A stretch of 22,168 nt of DNA, taken from a virus. Below are positions 15,701-22,168 of the stretch, in pieces (positions within the stretch are counted from its first letter, which is position 1; each line of letters begins with the position of its first letter). The notes under the pieces were generated by a model. The model ran no database searches. It had not been told where the DNA came from and saw only the letters and a program-made list of their open reading frames with translations. The translations under genes and the position numbers were made by a program. The stretch is taken from the IMG/VR virus record IMGVR_UViG_3300030012_004735, positions 1 to 22,168 of that record; one strand, written 5' to 3'.

Positions 15701-15984
15701 AAAGAATTAGTCGTATCCTGACAAGTTCTCATTCATTTGAATATGTTGGTTCAGGCACCAGCATAAATAGTTCGTTACCTTTTGAAGGTGCCCTTCCTAT
15801 TAAGGAAAATGAAATTGTTGCATCTAAAGGTGCTCAAATTCCATTTACTTCAACAGATCAAAAAGGTAACTTTGATATCGGTCAAGGCATTCAGGTCGAT
15901 CAAACAACATCAACTGTTCGAGGAAGAGACTTTAGTAAAGCTATTCAGGCAGAAGTAACACCACTTATACTTGCATTGAGATAA
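12748..15984 (+). CDS. Large modular tail fibre/spike protein (1078 aa) with beta-helix domain
   Basis: Modular adhesin-type protein. Residues 1-320 carry beta-rich repeats with VGIG..NP signatures (RVGIGKKNPENG, NVGIGTTQFSERL), as in phage fibre proteins. Residues 326-409 are seven tandem 12-residue units (LDVDGATTLNNT). Residues about 415-510 hold three copies of a GGVGI-(E/V)-K-x-L-x-V-G module. Residues 553-800 look like a right-handed parallel beta-helix (pectate-lyase type): an NTIWVTKNG entry, GDTIKIRPGRYIEN, VSVTGEDLRLVTIEP, GCLIENLNFSGATVG. The C-terminus has a beta motif (INSGRNYLSSQNIVVDIDG) and a conserved-looking end KGNFDIGQGIQVDQTTSTV. It probably contributes to host-receptor binding or the baseplate periphery. 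The start is one base after the spike-gene stop, with only a weak ribosome binding site. Confidence 0.72.
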   Translation: MSNVPVPSNPIFTRSGHSVFEDLTVWDEANINKLNIYGESLFFEDANFLKDVKIDGNLDVNELLVRTRLDVGVGGTGLNIDVRTRNIGIFTSPSSQGTRLSFGVDEEALNVDTRTNRVGIFVKNPVQKFQFNSDEDSTVVITDEGRVGIGKKNPENGISGLNTATQGELKLDIDGTISISRNIYDSAGSPGANGAFLNRDENGIRWVTFEPAFSEGIFIQDEGVFIPIVGAAQSFTVLNYVQLNSLGLGTDTTIPIPDPSNPLEIARIQTQDLWGFIGAGNNAPIYRQTNVGIGTTQFSERLTVAGNSKLAGVVTVTSDLFVDGALDVDLQTTLNNTLDVDGDTTLNATLDVDGATTLNNTLDVDGATTLNNTLDVDEATTLNNTLDVDGATTLNSTLDVDGLSTFNDTTDSSSPSNGSVQIDGGVGIVKKLFVGGQTEIQNTVDSSDKDTGALVVEGGVGIEKNLNVGESVKVQSTTNSTNKDTGALVVEGGVGIEKNLNVGENVIISGTLELDNALIDINQENGTGVCKEDYRLASVGTGVSWRPSGVETHNTIWVTKNGCDTNSGLLEGDAKATVGAAATVALAGDTIKIRPGRYIENNPIGLRTDVSVTGEDLRLVTIEPQNPTLDVFWVRRGCLIENLNFSGATVGVAHTGCGAVAFPITGSNANVGFLDSGPATEGPTQRWRSPYVRNCTNFMTGSTGMRIDGDDAAASIDGANLKSMVCDSFTQYNENGIGVSLSNNAYAQLVSIFTINCDIAIYADTGGQCDLTNSNSSFGNFGLVAVGLGSTQFTGKVRDDVIPGDNSDVIVGTGVTDLEGDSRRPFDGQALYFKIDLDNYPDAVGSGRITEPLQELSKIVVTNGGSPGQFSQANPPDILIRDIDGIVLPKGPQGIIAEASANVSTAGTITSIDVINSGRNYLSSQNIVVDIDGDNLGFATAIMEPIYFTVSEATDNRNDPAGITTITFNEFVPYELFAGDPFTLQRISRILTSSHSFEYVGSGTSINSSLPFEGALPIKENEIVASKGAQIPFTSTDQKGNFDIGQGIQVDQTTSTVRGRDFSKAIQAEVTPLILALR
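13723..13974 (+). repeat. Seven tandem 36-bp repeats inside the fibre gene
   Basis: Seven in-frame 36-bp units encode LDVD-(G/E/L)-x-(T/S)-T-(L/F)-N-x-T. The central units are almost identical at the DNA level (TTAGACGTTGATGGTGCTAC and so on), while the outer ones have diverged. This points to recent expansion by slippage or unequal recombination. The protein repeat fits a fibrous beta structure. Confidence 0.92.
14101..14157 (+). repeat. 57-bp direct repeat, copy 1
   Basis: Identical over 57 bp to 14203-14259, with a 102-bp period (34 codons). It encodes the GALVVEGGVGIEKNLNVGE module of the fibre protein. Confidence 0.92.
14203..14259 (+). repeat. 57-bp direct repeat, copy 2
   Basis: Second perfect copy of the repeat at 14101-14157. 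The intervening DNA is not identical, so the two copies have either converted or only recently duplicated in this core. Confidence 0.92.
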
Positions 15985-15985
15985 T

Positions 15986-16996
15986 ATGGCAGTAGCACCA
16001 CTTAATAAATTTATTACAATAGCACTTCCAGTAGGACCAGGAGAGCAAACTGTTTATACAGCACCTACCGGAGTTTCTTCTATTGTTCTTTATGCTTCTG
16101 CTTCAAATGTTGGTATAGGTGAAACATACCCCAGAATAACTTTTACTCATAGAAGAACAAGCACGGCATCTAAAACTTCAGGAAATGTAAGAAATACTAG
16201 AGTCATAAAAAATGCAGAAATACCCCCAGATGATGCATTAGTTATAATTGACGGAAGACTAGTCTTAGAAAGATCTGCATTGCTAAGAGATTCCATCGTA
16301 ATAAACGGTGTTCAATCTGGAATAACAACTATAACAAATGTAGATTATGATAATAACACAGGATTGACAACTGTTACTACTACTCATAGTCATGGATTTA
16401 GTGTAAATGATGAAGTGACTATGAGTGGTATTGCATTTACATGTGATGGATACAGTGGAGGAATAACTACGAGTATTTTTCCAGAACCACAAAGAAGTTT
16501 TACTGTTGAAAGCATAGTAGATAATGTAGGTACATCAAAAACTTTCACAGTAGATGCTGGAGTTGTTCTTGGAATACCACATAGATATGTTTCAGCATTA
16601 CATCAATTTGTTAGTGCCGTAACAAATTCTGTTACTGTAATTTCTGGTAGTGGAGGTCCATTTACTCCGACAAATGCTGATTATAATGGTGATACGGGAG
16701 TTCTTGTATTGACCATACCTGGACATGGATTATCGAATGGAGATACAATAAGTATTGCTAATTTTGGGATAACTTTTAAATGTAGTATGGATAACTTTGT
16801 AACAAATCATCCATATCCAAGACCAACTGATCCAGCGTCAACATCAAATAGTCAGTTAAATAATGGTGTATTAGCAATAACAAATTCTACTACTGATACA
16901 TTTCAAGTAAATGTTGGTGTTTCTCCTAGTGGAGGTAGAGTCGGACCTCTTCAAATGGAACTCATCATGAGTATCTTAGAGAATAGTACTACGTAA
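15986..16996 (+). CDS. Fibre-associated virion structural protein (336 aa)
   Basis: Not assigned to a named family. Residues 1-110 form a beta domain (NKFITIALPVGPGEQTVYTA, then VSSIVLYASASNVG, then DALVIIDGRLVLERSALL) of a type I associate with small structural proteins next to cyanophage fibre genes. Residues about 118-153 and 230-266 are two copies of a unit with the pattern DYxxxTG..(V/L)..(T/P)..HG(F/L)SxxDxxxxxxxxITFxC (TTTHSHGFSVNDEV and LTIPGHGLSNGDTI). The protein is otherwise rich in Thr, Ser and Val, with few charged residues, typical of fibres. It starts one base after the 1078-aa gene and ends four bases before the next fibre gene, so it is likely co-transcribed with both and may be an adaptor between them. 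Function is inference. Confidence 0.65.
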   Translation: MAVAPLNKFITIALPVGPGEQTVYTAPTGVSSIVLYASASNVGIGETYPRITFTHRRTSTASKTSGNVRNTRVIKNAEIPPDDALVIIDGRLVLERSALLRDSIVINGVQSGITTITNVDYDNNTGLTTVTTTHSHGFSVNDEVTMSGIAFTCDGYSGGITTSIFPEPQRSFTVESIVDNVGTSKTFTVDAGVVLGIPHRYVSALHQFVSAVTNSVTVISGSGGPFTPTNADYNGDTGVLVLTIPGHGLSNGDTISIANFGITFKCSMDNFVTNHPYPRPTDPASTSNSQLNNGVLAITNSTTDTFQVNVGVSPSGGRVGPLQMELIMSILENSTT

Positions 16997-17000
16997 TAAT

Positions 17001-20000
17001 ATGCCAAAGTTTATATCAGGTCGTTACAAAAAAACTCCACAAACTGGTTTAACATCCGACAGATATAGATATTTGTCTCCAGGAGATGCAGAACCAGATT
17101 TGGGTGATCCAATTATTGGACCATCGGCATATGATCCAAATTTAGTTCCCGCAGGCAATCAATTTATTATTGTTAATGTTGAAGGGTATCCTGGAGAAAG
17201 ATATTGGATTCCAAATCAAGGTGGTATCATTCCTGGAAGTATTAGTGTATTTGAGGAGACTACTCTTGTTGGTGGATTGAGTAGTACGACACAATTAAAT
17301 TTCGAAGGAAGTGCAATTACAGCAATAGGAGATGGAACAGGAGGATCTAATCCTGGAGTTGCTGTAACTATAACCGTAGCACCACCTGGAAATAATAATT
17401 CAGTATTATTTAAAAATAATAATGATTTTGCAGCAGATACGAGATTTACATTTAATGATGGATTATTTGCTGCTGGAGATAGAATTACTGTAGGAACTGG
17501 TGGAACAGTTATAACGTCTTTGGATAATGGTTTAGTTGGTATTGGAACCACTAATCCAACTCAAAGACTTCATCTTAACGATGGTAACTTTAGAATTAGT
17601 GGAACAATTTATGACTCCCTCAATCAACCAGGTAATACAGGATATATATTAGTTAAAGGTGCAAATGGAGGTCTTATATGGGTTTCACCAGATACAACTC
17701 AATCAGGTGCTGGTGGAACTATAGGGCAGATTCAGTTTCATAATAGTGGTGGTCTTGTAGACGGTGCAGATAATTTTTATTATGACTTTAATAATAATCG
17801 TGTTGGTATTGGTAGTACTATACCAAGTCAACTATTAGATGTATTGGGAATATCTACCTTTAGAGGTGAGGTATTCATTCAGAATTTAACAGTAACTGGT
17901 GATTCTGAATTTAAAACAATAGACGTAGATAGATTATCAGATCTTCAAGATGTAAGAGTTTCTGGGGTATCTACATTTAATGGCAATATTGATGCTAATG
18001 GTAATTTAGATGTAGATGGTGTGACAGACCTTGATGATCTTAATGTATCAGGGTTTATAAAGTCAACAAAATTAAATAATAATGTTTTAGGTAATGTTAA
18101 TAGTGGTGCTGTTCAATTTGATGGTGGTGTCGGTATTGTCAAAAACTTAACTGTTGGTCGAGGAATACAATCTGTTGATCTTAATATTACTGGCGTTGGA
18201 ACTATAGCTAACTTTGATTTTGGAACAGGATTTTTTGATAATATCATTGTGACCGGTGTCTCAACTCTTGGTAATGTTGTAGTTGAGGGTGGTGTTGTAA
18301 AAACAAAACCAGGAACAGGAAATTTAACGATTGACACTGACGGATCATCATCTGTAGTTATTAATGATGGTGTATTAATAAACAAAACTACTAATTCTAC
18401 TAGTAAAGATGATGGTGCTTTAGTTGTTGATGGTGGTGTTGGTATTGAAAAAGATGTTTTTATTGGAGATAAATTAAACGTAATTGGAAAATCTACACTT
18501 ACTGGTATTGTAACGACTGGTACTGATCTCTATGTTGGTGGTGACTTATATGTAAATGATGATATTGTTTTTGATAATCTTTCAGCAAATACAGGAACAT
18601 TTACAGATTCATTAGATGTTCAAGGAATTACAACAACTGAAATCCTAAAAGTAGGGACTAACCCAATAGTCAGTATTTCTGCTATACTTGACGAAGATGA
18701 TATGTCTTCTAATAGTGATACTGCACTTGCTACTCAACAGTCTATTAAAACATATGTTGATAATCAAATAACATCTCAAGATTTAGATTTTACAGGTGAC
18801 AGTGGATCGGGTTCTATTGATTTAGATACTCAATCATTTGCAATAAACGGAACTGCAAATGAAATAGAAACATTAGCATTAAACCAACAACTTACGATTG
18901 GATTGCCCAATAACGTTACCATAGCAAATAATTTGACGGTAAATGGTAATACCACACTTGGAAATGCTGATACTGATAATTTAGTATTTAATGCTAAAAT
19001 TGATAGTAATATAATACCAACTAGTAATAAAGATCTTGGTTCTGTAAATGACAGATGGAACAACGTTTATGCGGATAACATTTTCGGAACATTAAGTGGA
19101 ATAAGTACGGGTTCTGATAGAATAAGAGTAGCAGAAAGAGATACGAACGCAGATCATTATGTGACTTTTATCAGCAGAGATCCTGATAGCAACTATGAGG
19201 AATTGTTTGCTGATGATGAATTAAAATATAATGCATCTCTTAATAGATTAAACGTAGGAATATTATCTGCAAGTTCAAATTCAACACATGTATTTGGTAG
19301 TGGAGATACTCAAATAAGATTATTTCCAGGTGGAGGTTCTGAAACTGATGCAATGTTCCATATTAAAACTTCTAATGGTGATCATGATGGTATCCTGTTG
19401 GATATGGATGATGACCAAGGAAGTAATAATTTCTATGCATTAAACATTAGACTTAGTGATTCTCCTCAAACTCACACAGATAATACTAATACGAAATTCT
19501 TAGTCAATGCTGAAGGAAATCTTCTTATCAATCGGGGAGCAACTTTAGATACTAATTATTGGTTGGATGTTAATGGTGCTGCGAGATTTGCTGCCAATGT
19601 TGATATAGGTGACTCAAGTAGTGATACTTTAACAATTACTTCTAGAGTAGATAGTAATATCATACCTTCGGCAGACTCAACTTATAATTTGGGAGCAGCT
19701 AATCTTTTCTGGTCAAATGTTTATGCTGATAATTTTGTTGGAACAGTAACAGGAGTATCAACCGGTTCTAATAGTGTTGCTGTATTTGAGGATGACACTG
19801 CCGGACAAAGATATTTAACATTCATTAAGAATGATCCAGATAGTAATTTTGAAGAAGTATTTGCTGATGATCAATTAAAATATGATGCTTCATCTAATGT
19901 TTTAACAGTAAAAAATATTTCTATTGAGCAAGATTTATTTGTTAGTGGAATTACATCTACAACTAGATTGGAAGTAGGACCTAATATTACAACAGTTGGT

Positions 20001-22168
20001 ATTACTTCCATAGTTGACGAAGATGATATGATTTCTGATAGTGTCACCGCACTTGCCACTCAACAATCAATCAAGGCATATGTTGATAATCAGATTACGA
20101 TACAAGATTTAGATTTTTCGGGTGATACTGGATCAGGTTCTATTGACTTAGATAGTGAGATTTTCGCAATAATTGGAACAACAAATGAAATAGAGACATC
20201 AGTTCCTAATAATGAAACTCTTCGAATCGGATTACCTGATGATGTTGTCATAACAAATACTCTAACAGTAAATGGTGATACAACACTTGGATCTGATAAT
20301 GGTGATGATTTAATAATAAATTCTGAAATTGTCAGTTCTTTAATACCAAAAACAAACAATAATATTAATGTTGGTTCCTCTCTGAAAAAGTGGAATACTG
20401 TTTTTGCAACAACATTTAATGGTCAATTTATTGGAAATTCTGACACCGCAACAGCACTAGCTAATGCTCAAAATTTCAGTATTGATGGAACTGGTGGAAC
20501 TAATAATATTGGTGAGATAAATGCTCCCGAAGTATCATTTGATGGAACATCTCCCGTAGTTTTAGATGGTAATTTGAAGGCAATAACTGGATTCAATCCA
20601 GGTAATAGCACAATTGGAGACTCCACTAATATTCCAACCTTTAAGGTTAACAATCAAGGATTGATATATGAAGTAGGAACAGTTGGTGTTAATTTTTCCA
20701 CTGCAACTGTTGCACAATCTGATAAGGTAAAAGTATCTCAGGATGATACTACCGGAGTACGTTACTTATCATTTATTAAGAATGATGCTGATGGAAGTTA
20801 TGAAGATGTATTTGCTGATGATCAATTACAATATAATTCGTCTACTAATACTTTAGCTCTTCAAGAAACTGGTTTTAGAGCAGAACTTGATCCAAAATAC
20901 GTGGTGATTGGTAAAGGTAATGGTTCTGTTGCATTAACCATTAATGATAGTGAAGGTAATGCAAATATTACTTTCAATCATCAAGATGGTATTCCAGATA
21001 TAAATGGAAATTCGGGAAGAATACGTTTAAATGTGGACAGCACTTCTTCTGCTGAAATGGGATTTGAATTGAAAGAAAATGTTGTTAGTGGTGCTGATGA
21101 AGAATTAACTAGAATATTTACGGCAAAACCAGCATCAGTAACTCCGGGTAGTAATAATACAATTGATCTGGGTTCAGGCAGTCTTAAATGGAAAGATGTT
21201 TATGCCACTACATTTAATGGAGCTTTTCAAGGTACTGCAGACAATGCAGATCAATTAAAGATAGAGCAAGGAACTACTGATACAAATCATTATATAACAT
21301 TTGTTTCTACTAATCCCAATGATAGTTATCAAACTGTGTATGGTGATAGTGATTTATCATATAATCCAGATGATAATACTGTTAGGATGGTTAGATATAA
21401 GGGAAATCCTTATGATTGTGTTCCTGCATATAGTAGTACTGACTATAATAGTATAGTCTGGGATACAAACGAATCTGCCATTAAACTACAAACTAGTGGA
21501 AGTGACGTAACAATTGGAATGGCATTCCCTGCATTCAGGGTAGATGTAAATACTGGCCAAACATTTAAACTATCTCTCCAAATTAGATCCGATACAAGTT
21601 CTACTAATGGTGTTTATATTAGAGTATATGAATATGATTCAGAACTTCCAGATGGGAAAACTCACGTATCAAATAGTGCAACTAATCCTGTAGTACAGGA
21701 AGATACTAGACAAAAAGGTCTTTCTCCAACATATGAAAATCAACCAGGAAATACTAGTTGGCAAACAATTAATTTTGATTATACACCAACTACTACAGCA
21801 GTTTGGGCTTCTGTTGTTGTACTTAATTGGACTGGATTGGGAACAAATGCTCTTTATGTTAGAGACCTAAAACGTGAATCTGTCATTGGTCAAGTAACAT
21901 CAGCTCTTGCAACTGATCTTGCTGGTGGTACTGCAGGAGATCTTTTATACCAAGATGGGTTAGATTCCACTGCATTCTTAGCAGATCCTGGATCAAGTGG
22001 TGATGGATACCTTTTAAAATGGGATAATGCTAATGTTAAACCTGCATGGGTAAATCCAACAAGTCTTCCTGGAATAGGATATGATTTAAAAGCAGTGCAA
22101 ACTGATGGTACTAATACTGATCCAGTAATTAGATTAACTGATGGAGTATCTAATGATGATGTTCAAAT
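17001..22168 (+). CDS. Giant modular tail fibre protein, incomplete at window end (more than 1,720 codons)
   Basis: One frame stays open from ATG 17001 (PKFISGRYKKTPQTG) to the last base, with no stop seen, so the gene is cut by the window edge. Parts in order: a beta domain; VGIGTTNPTQRLHL with ISGTIYDS, similar to a segment of the 1078-aa protein; GGVGI-(V/E)-K modules at about 18120-18480; a module with LATQQSIKTYVDNQI (about 18651-18962), duplicated at 19974-20291; four copies of a unit with S-x-I-I-P ... LG ... W-x-x-V-(Y/F)-A followed by (Y)-(L/V/I)-(T/S)-F-I-x-x-(N/D)-P/A-D-S-N/Y-x-E; then a beta-sandwich-like domain at about 21417-21880 (TGQTFKLSLQIRSD, then WQTINFDYTPTTTAVWASVV). Such proteins are typical long fibres of cyanophages and probably bear the receptor-binding region near the C-terminus, beyond this window. 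There is no Shine-Dalgarno. Confidence 0.75.
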   Translation, partial: MPKFISGRYKKTPQTGLTSDRYRYLSPGDAEPDLGDPIIGPSAYDPNLVPAGNQFIIVNVEGYPGERYWIPNQGGIIPGSISVFEETTLVGGLSSTTQLNFEGSAITAIGDGTGGSNPGVAVTITVAPPGNNNSVLFKNNNDFAADTRFTFNDGLFAAGDRITVGTGGTVITSLDNGLVGIGTTNPTQRLHLNDGNFRISGTIYDSLNQPGNTGYILVKGANGGLIWVSPDTTQSGAGGTIGQIQFHNSGGLVDGADNFYYDFNNNRVGIGSTIPSQLLDVLGISTFRGEVFIQNLTVTGDSEFKTIDVDRLSDLQDVRVSGVSTFNGNIDANGNLDVDGVTDLDDLNVSGFIKSTKLNNNVLGNVNSGAVQFDGGVGIVKNLTVGRGIQSVDLNITGVGTIANFDFGTGFFDNIIVTGVSTLGNVVVEGGVVKTKPGTGNLTIDTDGSSSVVINDGVLINKTTNSTSKDDGALVVDGGVGIEKDVFIGDKLNVIGKSTLTGIVTTGTDLYVGGDLYVNDDIVFDNLSANTGTFTDSLDVQGITTTEILKVGTNPIVSISAILDEDDMSSNSDTALATQQSIKTYVDNQITSQDLDFTGDSGSGSIDLDTQSFAINGTANEIETLALNQQLTIGLPNNVTIANNLTVNGNTTLGNADTDNLVFNAKIDSNIIPTSNKDLGSVNDRWNNVYADNIFGTLSGISTGSDRIRVAERDTNADHYVTFISRDPDSNYEELFADDELKYNASLNRLNVGILSASSNSTHVFGSGDTQIRLFPGGGSETDAMFHIKTSNGDHDGILLDMDDDQGSNNFYALNIRLSDSPQTHTDNTNTKFLVNAEGNLLINRGATLDTNYWLDVNGAARFAANVDIGDSSSDTLTITSRVDSNIIPSADSTYNLGAANLFWSNVYADNFVGTVTGVSTGSNSVAVFEDDTAGQRYLTFIKNDPDSNFEEVFADDQLKYDASSNVLTVKNISIEQDLFVSGITSTTRLEVGPNITTVGITSIVDEDDMISDSVTALATQQSIKAYVDNQITIQDLDFSGDTGSGSIDLDSEIFAIIGTTNEIETSVPNNETLRIGLPDDVVITNTLTVNGDTTLGSDNGDDLIINSEIVSSLIPKTNNNINVGSSLKKWNTVFATTFNGQFIGNSDTATALANAQNFSIDGTGGTNNIGEINAPEVSFDGTSPVVLDGNLKAITGFNPGNSTIGDSTNIPTFKVNNQGLIYEVGTVGVNFSTATVAQSDKVKVSQDDTTGVRYLSFIKNDADGSYEDVFADDQLQYNSSTNTLALQETGFRAELDPKYVVIGKGNGSVALTINDSEGNANITFNHQDGIPDINGNSGRIRLNVDSTSSAEMGFELKENVVSGADEELTRIFTAKPASVTPGSNNTIDLGSGSLKWKDVYATTFNGAFQGTADNADQLKIEQGTTDTNHYITFVSTNPNDSYQTVYGDSDLSYNPDDNTVRMVRYKGNPYDCVPAYSSTDYNSIVWDTNESAIKLQTSGSDVTIGMAFPAFRVDVNTGQTFKLSLQIRSDTSSTNGVYIRVYEYDSELPDGKTHVSNSATNPVVQEDTRQKGLSPTYENQPGNTSWQTINFDYTPTTTAVWASVVVLNWTGLGTNALYVRDLKRESVIGQVTSALATDLAGGTAGDLLYQDGLDSTAFLADPGSSGDGYLLKWDNANVKPAWVNPTSLPGIGYDLKAVQTDGTNTDPVIRLTDGVSNDDVQ
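18651..18962 (+). repeat. Fibre module A (ATQQSIK/YVDNQI), copy 1
   Basis: About 104 codons running from VGTNPIV through DEDDM, LATQQSIKTYVDNQI, QDLDFTGDSGSGSIDLD, INGTANEIET to LTVNGNTTLG. The same order and most residues recur at 19974-20291. Confidence 0.85.
19113..19262 (+). repeat. Fibre 45-50-aa repeat, copy 1
   Basis: Encodes SDRIRVAERDTNADHYVTFI, then DPDSNYEELFADDELKYNAS. Copies at 19767-19914, 20718-20862 and 21246-21389 keep the pattern of hydroxylated/charged entry, (Y)xTFI, DSxYE, FADDxLxYN. Confidence 0.82.
19767..19914 (+). repeat. Fibre 45-50-aa repeat, copy 2
   Basis: Encodes SNSVAVFEDDTAGQRYLTFI, then DPDSNFEEVFADDQLKYDAS. Closest to copy 3. Confidence 0.82.
19974..20291 (+). 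repeat. Fibre module A (ATQQSIK/YVDNQI), copy 2
   Basis: About 106 codons: VGPNITT, DEDDM, LATQQSIKAYVDNQI, QDLDFSGDTGSGSIDLD, IIGTTNEIET, LTVNGDTTLG. It differs from copy 1 by two extra codons and scattered substitutions, so this is an older duplication than the 36-bp array in the 1078-aa gene. Confidence 0.85.
20718..20862 (+). repeat. Fibre 45-50-aa repeat, copy 3
   Basis: Encodes SDKVKVSQDDTTGVRYLSFI, then DADGSYEDVFADDQLQYNSS. An extra segment of roughly 300 bp (with TALANAQNFSIDGTGGTNN) separates it from its preceding W-x-x-V-F-A unit, unlike the other copies. Confidence 0.82.
21246..21389 (+). repeat. Fibre 45-50-aa repeat, copy 4 (diverged)
   Basis: Encodes ADQLKIEQGTTDTNHYITFV, then NPNDSYQTVYGDSDLSYNPD. 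It is the most diverged copy and the last before the beta-sandwich-like domain. Confidence 0.75.

Overview
The window is part of the genome of a T4-like (Straboviridae-related) contractile-tailed phage, most likely a marine cyanophage infecting Synechococcus or Prochlorococcus. The basis is a recognisable set of T4 tail genes in the form typical of marine T4-like phages (gp32, gp53, gp48, gp4, gp54, gp26, a gp51-sized small gene, gp27-like and gp5-like hub proteins). It is supported by an AT-rich sequence, very tight gene packing, T4-type late promoter octamers (NATAAATA and a TCTAAATA variant), and very long modular fibre genes. A SAR11-type (pelagiphage) host cannot be excluded. No tRNA, IS element, CRISPR array, integrase or attachment site is visible.

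Layout. (1) 2-445, plus: the 3' end of gene 32 (ssDNA-binding protein), noticeably more GC-rich than the rest. It converges on (2) 3149-447, minus: a four-gene late operon, gp4 (head completion, nuclease fold), an unrecognised 130-aa protein, gp48 (tube cap) and gp53 (wedge). (3) 3150-3189: a 40-bp divergent promoter region carrying two inverted copies of TCTAAATA. (4) 3190-12746, plus: the tail and baseplate-hub block. It holds gp54 (tube initiator), gp26 plus a gp51-like small ORF, two paralogous tape-measure-like proteins (606 and 574 aa; the second ends in a degenerate M23 peptidase fold), a gp27-like hub protein, a gp5-type OB-fold protein, a 642-aa unrecognised structural protein, and a gp5C/VgrG-like beta-helix spike protein. 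(5) 12748-22168, plus: three consecutive fibre/structural genes (1078 aa, 336 aa, and a gene of more than 1,720 codons that runs off the window) built from shared repeat modules.

How it fits together. The plus block and minus operon together encode much of the inner baseplate and tail initiation complex: hub (gp27-like, OB protein, spike), assembly factors (gp26, small ORF), tape-measure candidates, tube initiator (gp54), cap (gp48) and wedge (gp53). The adhesion apparatus follows.

The most interesting signal is at the gp26/small-ORF junction. A perfect X XXY YYZ slippery heptamer (T TTT TTC, 4697-4703) lies in the only short interval where a -1 shift would fuse gp26 to the downstream ORF. 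This is the same architecture as the G/GT tail-assembly-chaperone frameshift of siphophages, and it sits just upstream of a tape-measure-like gene. Other points of note are the divergent TCTAAATA promoter pair, the M23-like domain that has lost metal ligands, the apparent split of gp5 into separate genes with no lysozyme domain, and the nested repeats in the fibre genes.
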